DNA from: Fagopyrum homotropicum
Lineage: Eukaryota > Streptophyta > Magnoliopsida > Caryophyllales > Polygonaceae
Assembly: GCA_033239125.1 (NCBI GenBank)
Contig: BSWB01000001.1
Span: 8,258,501 to 8,322,500 of the forward strand
Direction: 5' to 3'
Length of the DNA stretch: 64,000 nucleotides
The stretch's first letter is position 1. The number at the start of each line of letters is the position of its first letter. The translations under genes and the position numbers were made by a program. Below are positions 1-11,342 of this stretch, one piece after another. The notes beneath the pieces are model-generated. The model had not been told where the DNA came from. It did not search any database and saw nothing but the letters and a program-made list of their open reading frames with translations.

Positions 1-343
1 TTTAGTTTTGTGAGTTAGATAAACACATAAAGCTACATTGGCATATCATTATTGTTTTATACTTAGTGTTACTCTACGAAGTAACTAGGCTATTATTGCG
101 AGATCTGAGTTGACTAGATCGTAGCGGTGAGGCTACATTGAGAGAAGAAGGGAAGTTCTTCTAGGTTGTATCTAGGACTCAAATGAAGCAGATAATAATT
201 AGTTAGATCCTAGAGTCGAGAAACCCTAGGCGGAGCGTAGGTTGTTAGGGCCGAACTTCGTAAACATATCGTGTGTCTTCACAAATGAAGAGAAATTTTG
301 AAAAGTTCTAAGCATTTTACCTAAGACAAAATGGGGACTAAAG
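1..343 (+). mobile_element. Leader/LTR-proximal part of a decayed Ty1/copia element
   Basis: This is non-coding sequence directly upstream of copia gag, in the same orientation. From about 285 the translation begins to resemble the middle of gag: the stretch before 344 reads like a Lys-Thr-Lys-Trp-Gly segment leading into the gag frame, with a stop in it. The N-terminal half of gag therefore appears deleted and the leader joined to its middle. No LTR boundary is visible inside the window, so the element probably starts to the left of it. The family call rests on the downstream frame only. Confidence 0.5.
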
Positions 344-1474
344 GTGACCGCCATTGAGGAAGCTCAAAATCTCTCAACTTTACCTCTGGATGATCTTATT
401 GGAAAGTTTATTACTCACGAAATGGTTCGTGGAGAAGAATATGGAGAACCCTCCTCAAACATAAAGAACCTTTCCTTGAAATTTAAGAAGGATAACATTC
501 CATCAGAAGATGAAGAAAGTGAAGATGATAAAGAAGATCCACTCGCGTTTATTTCAAGAGGACTTGCAAGAATTCTACAAATGAAGAAGAAATTTGCAAA
601 CGAGGGTTATCCAAGATCATTAAAATCTAAAGGTAAGTTTTCTAACCCTAGCAAGAAAACTAAAGTACTAAAATGCTTTGAATGTGGAGAAGTAGATCAT
701 CTGGTGAATGATTGTCCACAAAAAAAAAGGAATAACTACCGAAAGAATGATCGAAAAAAGAAATCTATGGTAGCATCTTAGAGTGACTACGATTCTTCAA
801 GTGATTCGGATGATGAAAATGATCAAGTAAATTTATGCCTAATGGCCGATCAAGAAGAAGATCTCAAACACTACCTTGAAGGAGTGGTAAGAACCCTAAT
901 GTCTAAACCTAGCAAAGAGCATGCTGAATTCCTGCAAAATATGATCATCAGTGAAGAAGAACATAGGATTGAAATAATGCTCTTAATGGAAAAGCTAATC
1001 GAACAAGAGAAAAGAGTTAGTGTATTGTCTTTGGAAGTTCAAAATCTCAACACTTCAAAGTTAGACCTTGACACTAATGCCAAGGCCTTGAAATCGGAAA
1101 ATGCGATTCTTAAGGAAAATATATCTTCTCTACATCAAGATTATACTAATCTAGAGAAAGAGAATATTTATCTAACGGTGAAGTGTAGAGACCAGAAGGT
1201 TGCACTCATTCAATGCACTCGTTCTAAGGCCAACCTCGAAAGGATGATGGGTGAACAACAATCCTCACTTAACAAGAGTGGTCTTGGTTACAACAAAAAT
1301 TTTCCTAGAAAAATAGTGACCATTTTTGTTAAAGTTAAAGGAAGTTCTCGTACACCCACATGTTTCTATTGTTGCAAAAAGGGACATGTCAAATCAACTT
1401 GCCCTTATAGGAGAAACGACCCTTATAATATTCAGAACACCTATACTCTATGTTTAAGAGAACATGTTAAATAA
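344..1474 (+). pseudogene. Ty1/copia gag remnant with two zinc knuckles
   Basis: Gag packages retrotransposon RNA. 344-781 encodes an acidic/basic gag segment with a CCHC knuckle (CFECGEVDHLVNDC, CX2CX4HX4C, about 673-714). A TAG at 779-781 interrupts the frame. The same frame resumes and runs to 1474, with a long heptad-rich region (likely coiled coil, roughly 900-1250) and a second knuckle (CFYCCKKGHVKSTC, about 1361-1402). It stops at 1472-1474, although similarity-like reading continues past the stop. Two in-frame stops and the missing N-terminal half make this a pseudogene. It belongs with the protease remnant downstream, and the element is split there by a solo LTR. Confidence 0.8.
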
Positions 1475-1574
1475 ATTTGGGTTCCTAAAGGACTAGACAA
1501 CCAAACATGGTTCAACTTGAATACGGATCAAAATTTGTCATTTGGTCTAGCCGGAAAGGTCAAAGTTTGTTGTT

Positions 1575-1796
1575 TTGCACGATATCACCAAGATTAAGGA
1601 GCATAAATGGATATTAGATAGTAGTTGCTCAAGACATATGAGTGAAAAAAGTTCACTATTTTCATATTTAAAGAAGCAATCAATTGAAACCATTACTCTT
1701 GGTGATAAAGGGAAGTGTAATATCATTGGTATAGGTAAATACGGTTACAATTTCTCTAACTAAATTGATGATGTTTATCTTGTTGACGGATTAAAG
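1575..1796 (+). pseudogene. Ty1/copia protease remnant, interrupted
   Basis: The frame has shifted relative to gag. The segment KWILDSSCSRHMSEKSSL matches the copia retropepsin region, where the usual motif is Trp-x-Leu-Asp-Ser-Gly-Cys-x-x-His-Met. The Gly after the catalytic Asp-Ser is Ser here, which would impair the aspartic protease. A TAA at about 1761-1763 breaks the frame, but the following DNA still reads as VDGLKYN, the conserved end of this domain. The coding sequence resumes at 5812 as NLLSISQICDKGN, so the gap at 1802-5811 is an insertion. Confidence 0.75.
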
Positions 1797-1801
1797 TATA
1801 A

Positions 1802-4800
1802 TGATGACATGAATTATGTCCTATTTTTAGGCATGTATTTATATAGATTTTCCCTTTATTTTGCATGCATAGACATACATTCATGGTATTTATGGTTATA
1901 TTCACCTACTTTGCGAGAATAGAGGTCTACACAGAGTTTTATTACATTTGTAGGTAAATTGGCGAATTATGGAGTGAAAAGATACATTTAAGGATTAAGG
2001 CTTGAAGCGGGACAAAAAGGAGCATAAAAGAAAGATGGGACACGCCAAAGTATCTTCTGATACCGTATGACGCGCCAAAGTATTCTCTGATACCGTCTGA
2101 TGCGGCCCACATGTATTTTCTGATACCAGCGGGCTCGACTTAATATTTAGGGTTTTATCTTTAAACCCTAGATTTATCCCAACATATATACTATAGCCTC
2201 CAACATTGAACGGGAGCAAAAAAAATCTCCAAGTCCAACTTGAAGACCCGAGAGTGGAGGAAGCCAAAATCCCAAAAAGAGGGAGGCTTGAAGATTTTAT
2301 TGTGTGTAGGGAAGATTTGGAGAAGTGAGCACTTGAAGATCGCGTACTCGGAAAAGATCTTAGGATTTCATCTTGATGGCGGATTGACATCCCGTTTTTC
2401 ATTTGTACCTAGAGATTTTGTGAGTTTTTTGTGTTCCTTTGATTCTACATTCTTTGAACACAAGAACGGATTCGTTATTTTGATATTTTGAGGATTGAGA
2501 TATTTGATATTATTGAGTTTTCTAAGTTCTATTTCTTTTTATTCTCTTCTTAATTTGATTATTGATTTGATTATGATGATTGTTGGCTAAAAACCTTAAG
2601 TGATTCTATGGTGAAGGGTTGATAGTTGTGGCATGGATGATGATAGATTGAACCAAATCAGATTGGACCATGAGAGTTGCGAGAAACCTCGTCGTCGAGG
2701 CTTTCCACGCCCTGTTCTTGAGTTCCACAGCCGTGGTTCTTCAAGATCTGACCGTGGTTTTCCTCTGTCGTACGTTCTTTGCTTTTGCTTCGATCCAAAG
2801 TTAAAGATTTGCTTTAACCTAGCCTTAGCTTACCTTTATAAAGAGGGCCTTTGTGTGAGATATATGGGTTTGGAACTTCATTGTACAATACTCTACCTTA
2901 GATATACATTTGCAATCCCAACTCTATCCTTACATCTTTAGAGTATCTTGAATCGATTGCCACAATTGGATACTTGAATCTTTAGAATTGTTGTTTTCCC
3001 AATTTCTTACAAAAGCTTCTTATTTATTACTTGACAATTTGCGAACTGAATTCATTGTAACACCCCGAATTTTCAGAACTCGGGACATTACTGGTTAGGA
3101 CCTCACAATGGGTCTCAACCTCAGTTTGATAACAATATTACTAGGATCTTGCAACAAGACACAATAAGAAAAACCGAAATTCATAAAATAGTGTTTTAAA
3201 GGGGATGATTGCAACAACGTCTAACAGCCTATAGTACTTAAACAACGAAACAGATTAGCTGTCTTAACAAGCTGAAAGAATAACAAAGCAAACATCCCAA
3301 CCCCACTCTAAGGAGTACGGAGACCCGGCTGACCACTACTTCCGGATCACTCAGTTGCTGCTCTAACCTGTGGTGAATATAAAAACACAATAGAACAACC
3401 ATTACCTAGCTATCTAAACATTAGATGAATTAATAATAGCACACACACACATCATAGCAAAAGTAAACACCCATCATGCTTTCAAACAATCCATTTATTA
3501 TCTTTACTTAGGTCATTCACTCTTACTAATGATACTTATTTTGTGACACGAGGGATTCCCAAACTTCGCCTCCGCCCCCGTGTAACCATCAGGAATGGAT
3601 TTGATGCATCTCACCGTGTACCTATATGGTCTGGGTATAGAGAACCTCCCAGTCTCCTGGCAGAGCTGGACAGTGATGTCACGGTCCGTTATACATACAC
3701 TTGGGCCTTAAACCATAACAACAACAGTCGTCCTATCAAGTTATTATTATAAACACACATCACACACACCACTATTATCACTCAACCAACATCCAGAAAC
3801 TAGCTAAGTAAGTCGCGAGGACTTACCTGAATCACATCCCACTCTATCAAATCTCAACTTGGTCTGTACTCGTGGTACTCAAACGCCTGTCAAACAAGGC
3901 ATGTGGATCAAAATCACATCTCTAAACTCTTAGAAGTTGTAGACTTCTAAGATGTACAATCTCATGAAATGAGATTACGGAAAACGGCTCTCATAAAGGA
4001 AAAAGACTATTTTATCCCTAGTCCCGAAAATCTAAAATTTTTCTATAACTTAATGTCAACTCTCCTTTAGAGCCTATTTCCATATTCTAGTTCTTACGGA
4101 AAAGTTTAGTACAAGAATTTATAAGAGTTGCACAAAGATTCTAGATTTTCATAAAAGTCGTTAAGGTCCGACTTTGGGTTAAGATCCAAGGCTCTAATGA
4201 AAGATAAAAAAAATCCGGAATAGAATATCTAAATCTTCTATGATATGCATACTAAACATAGGGCAAAGATCTCTCACAAATTCTCACCTAACACTCCTAC
4301 ATAAAATTCTAAAGTTGGGGTAAAAACTAACATTTCTATACTTAGTCATTTTCTTCCTCTGTTGCAAAATCAGCCCAACTGTCCTACTTCAGAACCTCGT
4401 AAATCCCAATCCGACCGTTACTTTCTCCCAAATTTTAACATAGTAAACTAAGTATTTCAATCTACAACATATTAAAAATTCAACGGTGGATTCTCGATCT
4501 AAAGTGTCGGAACTAACTCCTAAAGATGGCTACTCAGCCCAGAAAAAAAAACTGGAAGAAAACAATGGTACAAGGTCTGAACTTCGAGACTCACTCCCAA
4601 CATCTACAACTAAATAAAAGCTGGAAACATCTACTGTAGGATAGAGGGTATTGTAGTAACAACCTTGCTGCAGGACGTCATGTGACTTCCTCCACTAACC
4701 CAACTCACTAACTCCTCTTACAGTAACAAACCAAAGCGTTCTTCTACATCAAAGGACAAGAAGAAGGTCCAGCTTACCTTGTTGCGGACGAGGTAGACAG

Positions 4801-5811
4801 TCGGCTCCCTCATTCACCACTGTTGCCTTCTGATGGTCGAAGAAAAGGGCCAACCTATCCCTTGCTGCACTGTCTAAGAAGGTTTCAAAGGAGGGCGTCC
4901 CTGGGTGCACAAGAGGGGTCTGCACAGTCCGCCTAGTCGCCAGAAATAGGCCCTGATCTCTTGTCCAAACTGAAGACGGGAAGGGAGGAGACTTACCGAC
5001 TACTGCAGTGGCGCTGTGCCGGCAGTCGGAGTAGAGGTTGCCTGCCTAGTTCGTATGGTCGAGCACCTTGGAGTCCCAGCCTTATCGCGCGACAGGAGGA
5101 AGCAACGTTGACGTCTTCTGTGCTGATGAATGTGAGACTGCAGCGTTATGATGGCGTGATACGGAAGGATAGAAGAGAGGGTAGATCTGTGCTCACCTGG
5201 TCATTGAAGACGAGACGGATTCCGGTACCGAAGAAGACCCTTCGCCAGTTGCAGTCACTCGGGACTTTGGTGGTCGTTGTGGTTAGCGCCGACCGTGCAG
5301 AAGGAGGGAAGGAGGAGACAGCAGTTACGTATGCGGCTGGATTAGGGTAGAGTTATTAGGTTAGGTTAAAATTAATTAAGAGAGGATTAGGGTAAAGATA
5401 GGGTGTTTGGGCCGGCTGAAGGCTTTTGGGCCCGAATTGGGCCTGCTCCTCAAATAAACAAATGAGCTGAAAAATAAATACTCGTTAATCGCTTGGAACC
5501 GATAAAAGTATGGGATTATTTACGGGATTATAAGTTATCATTTTATGTGAATCAAAGTCACATAAAATGATAGAATTTAATATCGTGTTCTTTTTATTTA
5601 AAGGAATTAAGATTGGCGGATCGGAATCCGATTTTATCCGGTATTAAACGGAGTTTAAATTTTTCGGGTATTACATTCATTCTCCCCAAATCCCTGAGTT
5701 CGATACTTTGGAATTCTTGCTTTACTACGCCGATCCGTACACTGCGGGTTCGTTTTGTTTAATTTCAGTTTTATAAATTTTAAAACTAGTGACGCACACT
5801 TTGAGCGAACA
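1802..5811 (+). mobile_element. Solo LTR (gypsy-like), split by a nested solo LTR
   Basis: It begins TGATGACATG and ends TTTGAGCGAACA, giving the canonical TG...CA termini, and is flanked by the 5-bp direct repeat TATAA at 1797-1801 and 5812-5816. Removing it restores copia protease/integrase reading across the junction. Without the nested insertion (3056-5680) it is about 1,385 bp long, with no tRNA primer site or coding domain, so it is a solo LTR left by LTR-LTR recombination. The TGATGACATG start resembles Tat/Athila-type gypsy LTRs, but that family call is inference. Confidence 0.8.
3056..5675 (-). mobile_element. Nested solo LTR, same family as the element at 54438
   Basis: The plus strand starts TGTAACACCCCGAATT and ends GGGTATTACA. 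This is the reverse complement of the LTR at 54438-57111, which starts TGTAATAACC and ends GGGGTGTTACA. It is flanked by the 5-bp target duplication TTCAT (3051-3055 and 5676-5680). Its length of 2,620 bp matches the 2,674-bp LTR of the complete element, and no internal region is present. It is clearly older than the 54438 element, since divergence is visible along its whole length. Short open frames inside it are shared with the other LTR copies and are not genes. Confidence 0.88.
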
Positions 5812-5897
5812 TATAACTTGCTAAGTATCTCTCAAATTTGTGATAAAGGTAATAAAGTAATCTTTGATTTAGAAAAATGTGAAGTTCAAAATGGATT
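5812..5897 (+). pseudogene. Ty1/copia protease-integrase junction remnant
   Basis: After the TATAA target duplication the translation reads NLLSISQICDKGNKVIFDLE. This is the conserved copia segment that follows VDGLKYN at 1781-1801. The copia reading stops near 5897, where the DNA changes into an LTR fragment of another family. Reverse transcriptase and RNase H are absent. Confidence 0.75.
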
Positions 5898-5899
5898 AT

Positions 5900-6171
5900 C
5901 TAGTGATGTTGGTCAGCCGGGGTTCCCTTACATTATAGGACGGGATCGGATTTTATATTTCAGTTGTTGTCTTTTCCATTTTGTTGTTGAACTCGGCTGA
6001 GAGTCTTTCGCTTTTCCTTTGTTATACCTTTTGAGATTTTTTTATCTATTTTGTTTTTCGCTTATTTGTATCTTGTTGCAAGATATGATGTAATTGTTGT
6101 TACTCTGAGGGTCGGGACCTATTGTGAGGTCCTAGCTCATAACCCTCCGAGTTCCTAAAATTTAGGGTGTT
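5900..6171 (+). mobile_element. 3' fragment of an LTR related to the 54438 family
   Basis: From about 5905 to 6171 the sequence aligns with the last ~270 bp of the LTR at 54438-57111. Shared segments include GGTCAGCCGGG, CTTGTTGCAAGAT and CGGGACC(T/C)ATTGTGAGGTCCTA, and the end is GGTGTTACA. It is strongly diverged and truncated on its left, where it abuts copia coding sequence. It marks the left edge of the tandem units that follow. Confidence 0.65.
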
Positions 6172-7880
6172 ACATGTTACTTATCACCATTTTACCATTT
6201 ACATTTATTCTTATTTATGGCACTAATTTTGTAATTTGTAATATTATAAGGTTGAAAAGGTTCTTGTAGGCAAACACTTCCTCTACAAGTAAAAGATTTA
6301 TCTAATATTTTGAACCATATATTTATATTTATTAACATAAAATCATGAAATATCGGTATTTTTGTGGTTTCCTTCTTGTCCACAACAAAGAAATGAAAGA
6401 AGTCGATGATCAATTATATTTGTGTAGATATATTGATTTTGATGTCTATCTCACCGTACGTGTCGTCTCATATACCCTAAATTATATATAAGAATGCGAT
6501 ATTGACCCGATAACATCTAGATATAAGTATTTCAATATTTAGAATCCAATAATTATCAAGTAATCGCTCAACAAACAAAATACAATACAATAAAAACATT
6601 GACAAAATGACATACTTGTCATTTTCATTACAATCAAACCCTTAAAGAAGTTGGCATCCAAATAAAATATAAAGCCAAACGATTAAGCAATTTAAGCTTA
6701 AATTTATCTCAAATATGATATAAGTGCAGAAAATGGTGAAGCTCAAATACCTACTATCGTCTATGCCTTTTACTTGGGGAACTCTCGATCTGTCGGAGTT
6801 TACACTGTCCCGACTAATCTAGTAGAATCCTCACCTACTGACCATCTTTAATCCTATAATCCTATCATATTCTTTTTATGCAAATTCTTTTTATGCAAGT
6901 CAATATAATTTAGAACAATTTTTCCAATTTGAAATTTTATAAGGTTGTTATTAGAAGTACCGGTAAAAAAAAATTAGTTACAACCTTAACTACGCAATTC
7001 GTTTGCGTAGTTTTGATTTTCACATTGGGATTATAACTACCCGTATAACGTGCGTAGTTGAAGTCTGATCTCAGTCCCACGTCAACCTATTAATTACTCT
7101 TGTGCCGTGGATAGCTGTAATTAATTTATTATAAAATACACTTCTGCCTTGCGTAGTCGTATCTTCCTTCAACACAACAACACCAAACTTCATGACTGGT
7201 TTAATTTAAACAAACCAAAGCAAAATTCAGCAAAATCAACTATAGAAAACTCAGCGGATCAAATGAATTTCCTGGTTCTTGATTGGATTTCAGCAAAATC
7301 AACTAAATCAAACTTAATGACCGGATTTTAATTTAGGCTTCCTTCAATTTCAACAAATTTCAGTTTTTATAAATATTTCAGTAAAATCAAATGAACTTCA
7401 GTTTAGGGTTCGAATTTCAACTTCACGGCCTTGTCATAACTTCTGGTTTCAGGGTAACACAATATTGGTTGCAACTTTCAGCTTCTGCTTTCTTCGAACA
7501 GTGAAGGGCTCCACAAAGGAGGAGGGTTGTTCTTCTGTTTTTTTTCCAAGAGAGACGAAGAAGGAGAGATGACACGCTCTAGTTTTCGAACAAAGAATAC
7601 GAATAAACTCCACTTCCGCTTCCGGTTAACGTAGTAGGACTAAAAAATTCGTATGAACTATACTTCCAATGTGCCTAATTTATCGGCTTGGGACGACTTT
7701 GAGTCGGCTCCAACTATGCACACCAAATGTGGATTGACAATGCAACTATCGGTCACTTTTGTTGTCTCTTTCTTGTCTATGACAATGAAATGAAAGAAGT
7801 CGTCGGTCCATCAACATATTTGTGTAATTATATTGATTTTGAGGTATTTCATGCCGTGTCTTCTCATATACGCTTAGATT
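6172..7880 (+). repeat. Tandem unit A: sucrose transporter 5' flank plus stub
   Basis: This is the first of two head-to-tail copies of a ~1.7-kb unit (offset 1,709 bp; compare ACATGTTACTTATCACC at 6172 and 7881). Its left part ends in sequence homologous to the DNA just upstream of the intact transporter at 19445, sharing GACATACT(T/A)GTCATTT and AAAGAAGTTGGCAT. That is followed by a dead first-exon stub. The rest (6830-7880) has no match to the transporter gene. It contains a small hairpin CTACGCAATTCGTTTGCGTAG and a diverged second copy of the unit's own left end at about 7730-7880. No real gene is seen in the unit. Confidence 0.8.
6715..6826 (+). pseudogene. Sucrose transporter first-exon stub (copy A)
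   Basis: It aligns with the start of the transporter at 19445: ATGATA, then GAAGCTCAA, TCT(A)T(G)CCTTT, and TCGGAGTTTAC appear in the same order and spacing. The third codon is TAA and small indels break the frame. Similarity is lost after about 110 bp, before any membrane segment. With its homologous upstream flank it represents a duplicated 5' end of the gene, not a captured mRNA. Confidence 0.8.
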
Positions 7881-8431
7881 ACATGTTACTTATCACCATT
7901 TTACCATTTACAATTATTCTTATTTATGGCGCTAATTTTGTAATTTGAAATATTATAAGGTTGAAAAGGTTCTTGTAGGCAAACACTTCCTCTACAAGTA
8001 AAAGATTTACCTAATATTTTGGGAACCATATATTTATATTTATTAACATAAAATCATGAACTATCGGTATTTTTGTGGTTTCCTTCTTGTCCAAAACAAA
8101 GAAATGAAAGAAGTCGATTATCAATTATATTTGTGTAGATATATTGATTTTGATGTCTATCTCACCGTACGTGTCGTCTCATATACCCTAAATTATATAT
8201 AAGAATGCGATATTGACCCGATAATATCTAGATATAAGTATTTCAATATTTAGAACCCAATAATTATCAAGTAATCGCTCAACAAACAAAATACAATACA
8301 ATAAAAACATTGACAAAATGACATACTTGTCATTTTCATTACAATCAAACCCTTAAAGAAGTTGGCATCCAAATAAAATATAAAGCCAAACGATTAAGCA
8401 ATTTAAGCTTAAATTTATCTCAAATATGATA

Positions 8432-9920
8432 GGCTGAATTTGTAACGTAGGCCTTTTACAATGTAGAGTTTGGATTTAGGGTCTCCCAATTATACATTTA
8501 GAAAATGGGCTCCTATATACTAGATGAAATCAGAAAAAGTACAAAAAAGTGATAGTCATTGTTTTGATTGGTGACAATGTTGATGGACATTTTACAAGGA
8601 ATTTGTGTCAAATAAATGCAACCCTTTTTCTTCCCTATTTATAAACTTAAGTCCCTTCTTCTTCCCTTTAAATGCAGGTCCTTTCTTCTTCCATAGCTCA
8701 AATTCTTCCAAACGCAGGTCCTTTCTTCTTCCCTTCACCGGAATCTGGAACCAATCCCCTGTTCTATTTCTGGGTAAGCAGCAACGTTTGTTTTTGGGTA
8801 AGCAATATCCAAAACTGCATACCCAAACTGCACACACATATACTCAATAAACAATACAAAAAAATGCATATCAATAATCACTCAATAAGCAATACCCAAA
8901 AATGCATACCCAAAAAATGCATACCCAAAAATATGCATACCCAAAAGTATGAATATCAATAACTCAATAAGCAATATTCAAAACTGCACACACATATACT
9001 AAAAAATGCATACCCAAACTGCACACACATACTTAATAAGCAATACCCAAAAAATACATATCAATCCCTCAATAAGCAATACCCAAAAAATGCATACCCA
9101 AAAAAATGCATATCAATCACTCAATAAGCAAATACCCAAAACTGCACACACATATACTCAAAAAATGCATACCTAAACTCAATAATCAATACCCAAAATG
9201 CACACACATAGACTCAATTTAAAACAATACCCAAAAAATGCAAACATTAAGTAATCAATATTTTTCATAATACATACTCAAACTGCATACACAAAATCAA
9301 ACACATACCCACTACTAATTACTAAAACGAATCAAATGCATACCAAAAATCTAGTAAAAATAGCTTACCCAAAAAATACAGATTTGGTTCCCGGCAATGA
9401 CGGAGCATACAACGGTGAGAGAGAGGAGGTTTGGTGACGGAACGACGATTAGACAGCGGCGCCGGCGCCGGAAACCAGTGGTATAGCCCCTCCTCGTGTC
9501 AACCTTGACGGCGAAACCCTGGATCTCTCGCTTGCCCTACTCCCGCTCGAAGGAAACCCTAGATCTCTCGCTCACCCTTCGGTGTCGGCTTGGTGGCCAA
9601 ATGTTCTGGCGGCGAAACAGTGCTCCCTGTCGTTGAAACTCCAGCGGATCTCCGTTTCATCCTATATTTCTCCTTCCTCTCTTTCGTTCTTTTCTAGATC
9701 TGTTTTCTCTCTCTTTACAAAGAGAATGAATGTTTTCTCTTTCTTCTCTGCAAATAATGTCAACAGTCATTTAAAATTCAATTTTTTTTGGCAGCCCATC
9801 CATCCATCTTTTCTCTACAGCTCATAAATACACCTATTAATTTTTTTGCAGCCCTAAATTATACTAGGAGCCCACTTTGCAAAAGTAAAATTTTAGGAGC
9901 CCTATTTCCCTCATTTAGTC
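8432..9920 (+). mobile_element. Non-autonomous MULE-like element, copy 1 (9-bp TSD)
   Basis: It is flanked by the perfect 9-bp duplication AATATGATA (8423-8431, 9921-9929). The empty site is preserved in tandem unit A, where AAATATGATATAAGTGC is continuous at 6712-6728. The element begins GGCTGAATTTG and ends CCCTCATTTAGTC, so the terminal inverted similarity is short and imperfect. The motif GGGCTCCT and its complement recur near both ends. A second copy, reversed, lies at 38592-40372. The interior has A-rich runs of ACCCAAAA-type repeats (8860-9380) and a GC-richer block (9400-9700) with a short open frame conserved between the copies, possibly a captured gene fragment. No transposase is present. 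A 9-bp duplication fits Mutator-like elements. Confidence 0.85.
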
Positions 9921-9922
9921 AA

Positions 9923-10027
9923 TATGATATAAGTGCAGAAATGGTGAAGCTCAAATACCAACTATCGTCTATGCCTTTTACTTGGGGAACCCTCGATCTG
10001 TCGGAGTTTACACCGTCCCGACTAATC
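9923..10027 (+). pseudogene. Sucrose transporter first-exon stub (copy B)
   Basis: Same stub as at 6715-6826. Here the insertion of the 8432-9920 element split the sequence at the start codon, so the upstream flank lies left of the element (to 8431) and the coding stub right of it. The TAA third codon is shared with copy A, so the stub was already dead before the unit was duplicated. Confidence 0.78.
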
Positions 10028-11164
10028 TAGTAGAATCCTCACCTACTGACCATCTTTAATCCTATAATCCTATCATATTCTTTTTATGCAAGTCAATATA
10101 ATTTAGAATAATTTTTCCAATTTGCAATTTTATAAGGTTGTTATTAGAAGTACCGGTAAAAAAAACTTTAGTTACAACCTTAACCACGCAATTCGTTTGC
10201 GTAGTTTTGATTTTCACATTGGGATTATAACTACACGTATAACGTGTGTAGTTGAAGTCTGATCTCAGTCCCACGTCAACCTATTAATTACTCTTGTGCC
10301 TTGGATAGCTGTAATTAATTTATTATAAAATACACTTCTGTCTTGCGTAGTCGTATCTTCCTTCAACACAACAATACCAAACTTCATGACTGGTTTAATT
10401 TAAACAAACTAAAGCAAAATTCAGCAAAATCAACTATAGAAAACTCAGCGGATCAAATGAATTTCCTGTTCTTGATTGGATTTCAGCAAAATCAACTAAA
10501 TCAAACTTAATGACCGGATTTTAGTTTAGGCTTCCTTCAATTTCAACAAATTTCAGTTTTTATAAATATTTCAGTAAAATAAAATGAACTTCAGTTTAGG
10601 GTTCGAATTTCAGCTTCACGGCCATGTCATAACTTCTGGTTTCAGGGTAACACAATATTGGTTGCAACTTTCAGCTTCTGCTTTCTTCGAACAGTGAAGG
10701 GCTCCACAAAGGAGGAGGGTTGTTCTTCTGTTTTTTTTTCAAGAGAGACGAAGAAGGAGAGATGACACGCTCTAGTTTTCGAACAAAGAATACGAATAAA
10801 CTCCACTTCCGCTTCCGGTAAACGTAGTAGGACTAAAAAATTCACGTGAACTATATTTCCAATGTGCCTAGTTTATCGGCTTGGGACGACTTTGAGTCGG
10901 CTCCAACTATGCACACCAAATGTGGATTGACAATTCAACTATCGGTCACTTTTGTTGTCTCTTTCTTGTCTATGACAATGAAATGAAAGAAGTCGTCGGT
11001 CCATCAACATATTTGTGTAATTATATTGATTTTGAGGTATTTCATGCCGTGTCTTCTCATATACGCTTAGATTATATGCAATAATGTGATATTGACGTGA
11101 TAATATCTAGATACAAGTATCTAAAAATTTCAATAATTATAAGTTGTTGAAAAGATCGAGATTG

Positions 11165-11199
11165 CTATTCGTACCCACATAAACATGCTATTCGTACCC
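11165..11199 (+). repeat. Left terminal inverted repeat of the MULE
   Basis: This 35-bp sequence is repeated exactly, in inverted orientation, at 19295-19329. It contains an internal duplication: CTATTCGTACCC occurs at its start and again near its end. Confidence 0.9.
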
Positions 11200-11204
11200 T
11201 TTAT

Positions 11205-11342
11205 ACGCTTGCGAGAGGCGTAGTCGACGTTTTTCTCTTTTTTTTGAATCAGAAAGTGACCTCGCCTACGCTTCTCGCAGGCGTAGTCACTTTCTGATTC
11301 AAAAAAAAAGAGAAAAACGTCGACTACGCCTCTCGCAAGCGT
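11205..11342. repeat. Long palindrome just inside the left MULE end
   Basis: Arms of about 57 bp (11205-11261 and 11286-11342) are near-perfect reverse complements around a ~24-bp centre that is itself partly palindromic. The motif GCGAGAGGCGTAGTCG recurs here, and again at 11370-11393 in a further inverted repeat. Cruciform- or hairpin-forming DNA of this kind next to a TIR could affect transposase binding or silencing; that role is inference. Confidence 0.85.

Larger units (their letters stand above)
7881..11073 (+). repeat. Tandem unit B, interrupted by a 1.5-kb element
   Basis: This is the second copy of the unit at 6172-7880. It is interrupted at 8432-9920 by an inserted element plus one 9-bp target duplication. 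With that removed it is about 1.7 kb and nearly the same as unit A across its length. After 11073 the sequence no longer returns to the unit start but runs on as ATGCAATAATGTGATATTGAC, homologous to about 6490 inside the unit, until the MULE begins at 11165. This layout suggests unequal exchange between repeats upstream of the transporter. Confidence 0.8.

Noticed and set aside
3543..3752. Short frame starting MTRGIPKLR, recurring at 56423-56635 and 63595-63807
   Set aside because: All three copies are the same stretch of the LTR family (reverse strand in the complete element). It is shared because the LTR is repeated.
7405..7440. tRNA B-box-like GGTTCGAATTT
   Set aside because: No A box, cloverleaf or acceptor pairing fits around it; the copy at 10597 is equally bare.
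7727..7948. Small frame MWIDNATIGHF in tandem unit A
   Set aside because: The aligned DNA in unit B and at 6345-6500 does not keep the frame. There is no domain.
11155..11164. A clean 9-bp target duplication for the large MULE
   Set aside because: Left TCGAGATTG and right AACGAACCTTG agree only with gaps and mismatches, so I did not count it as seen.
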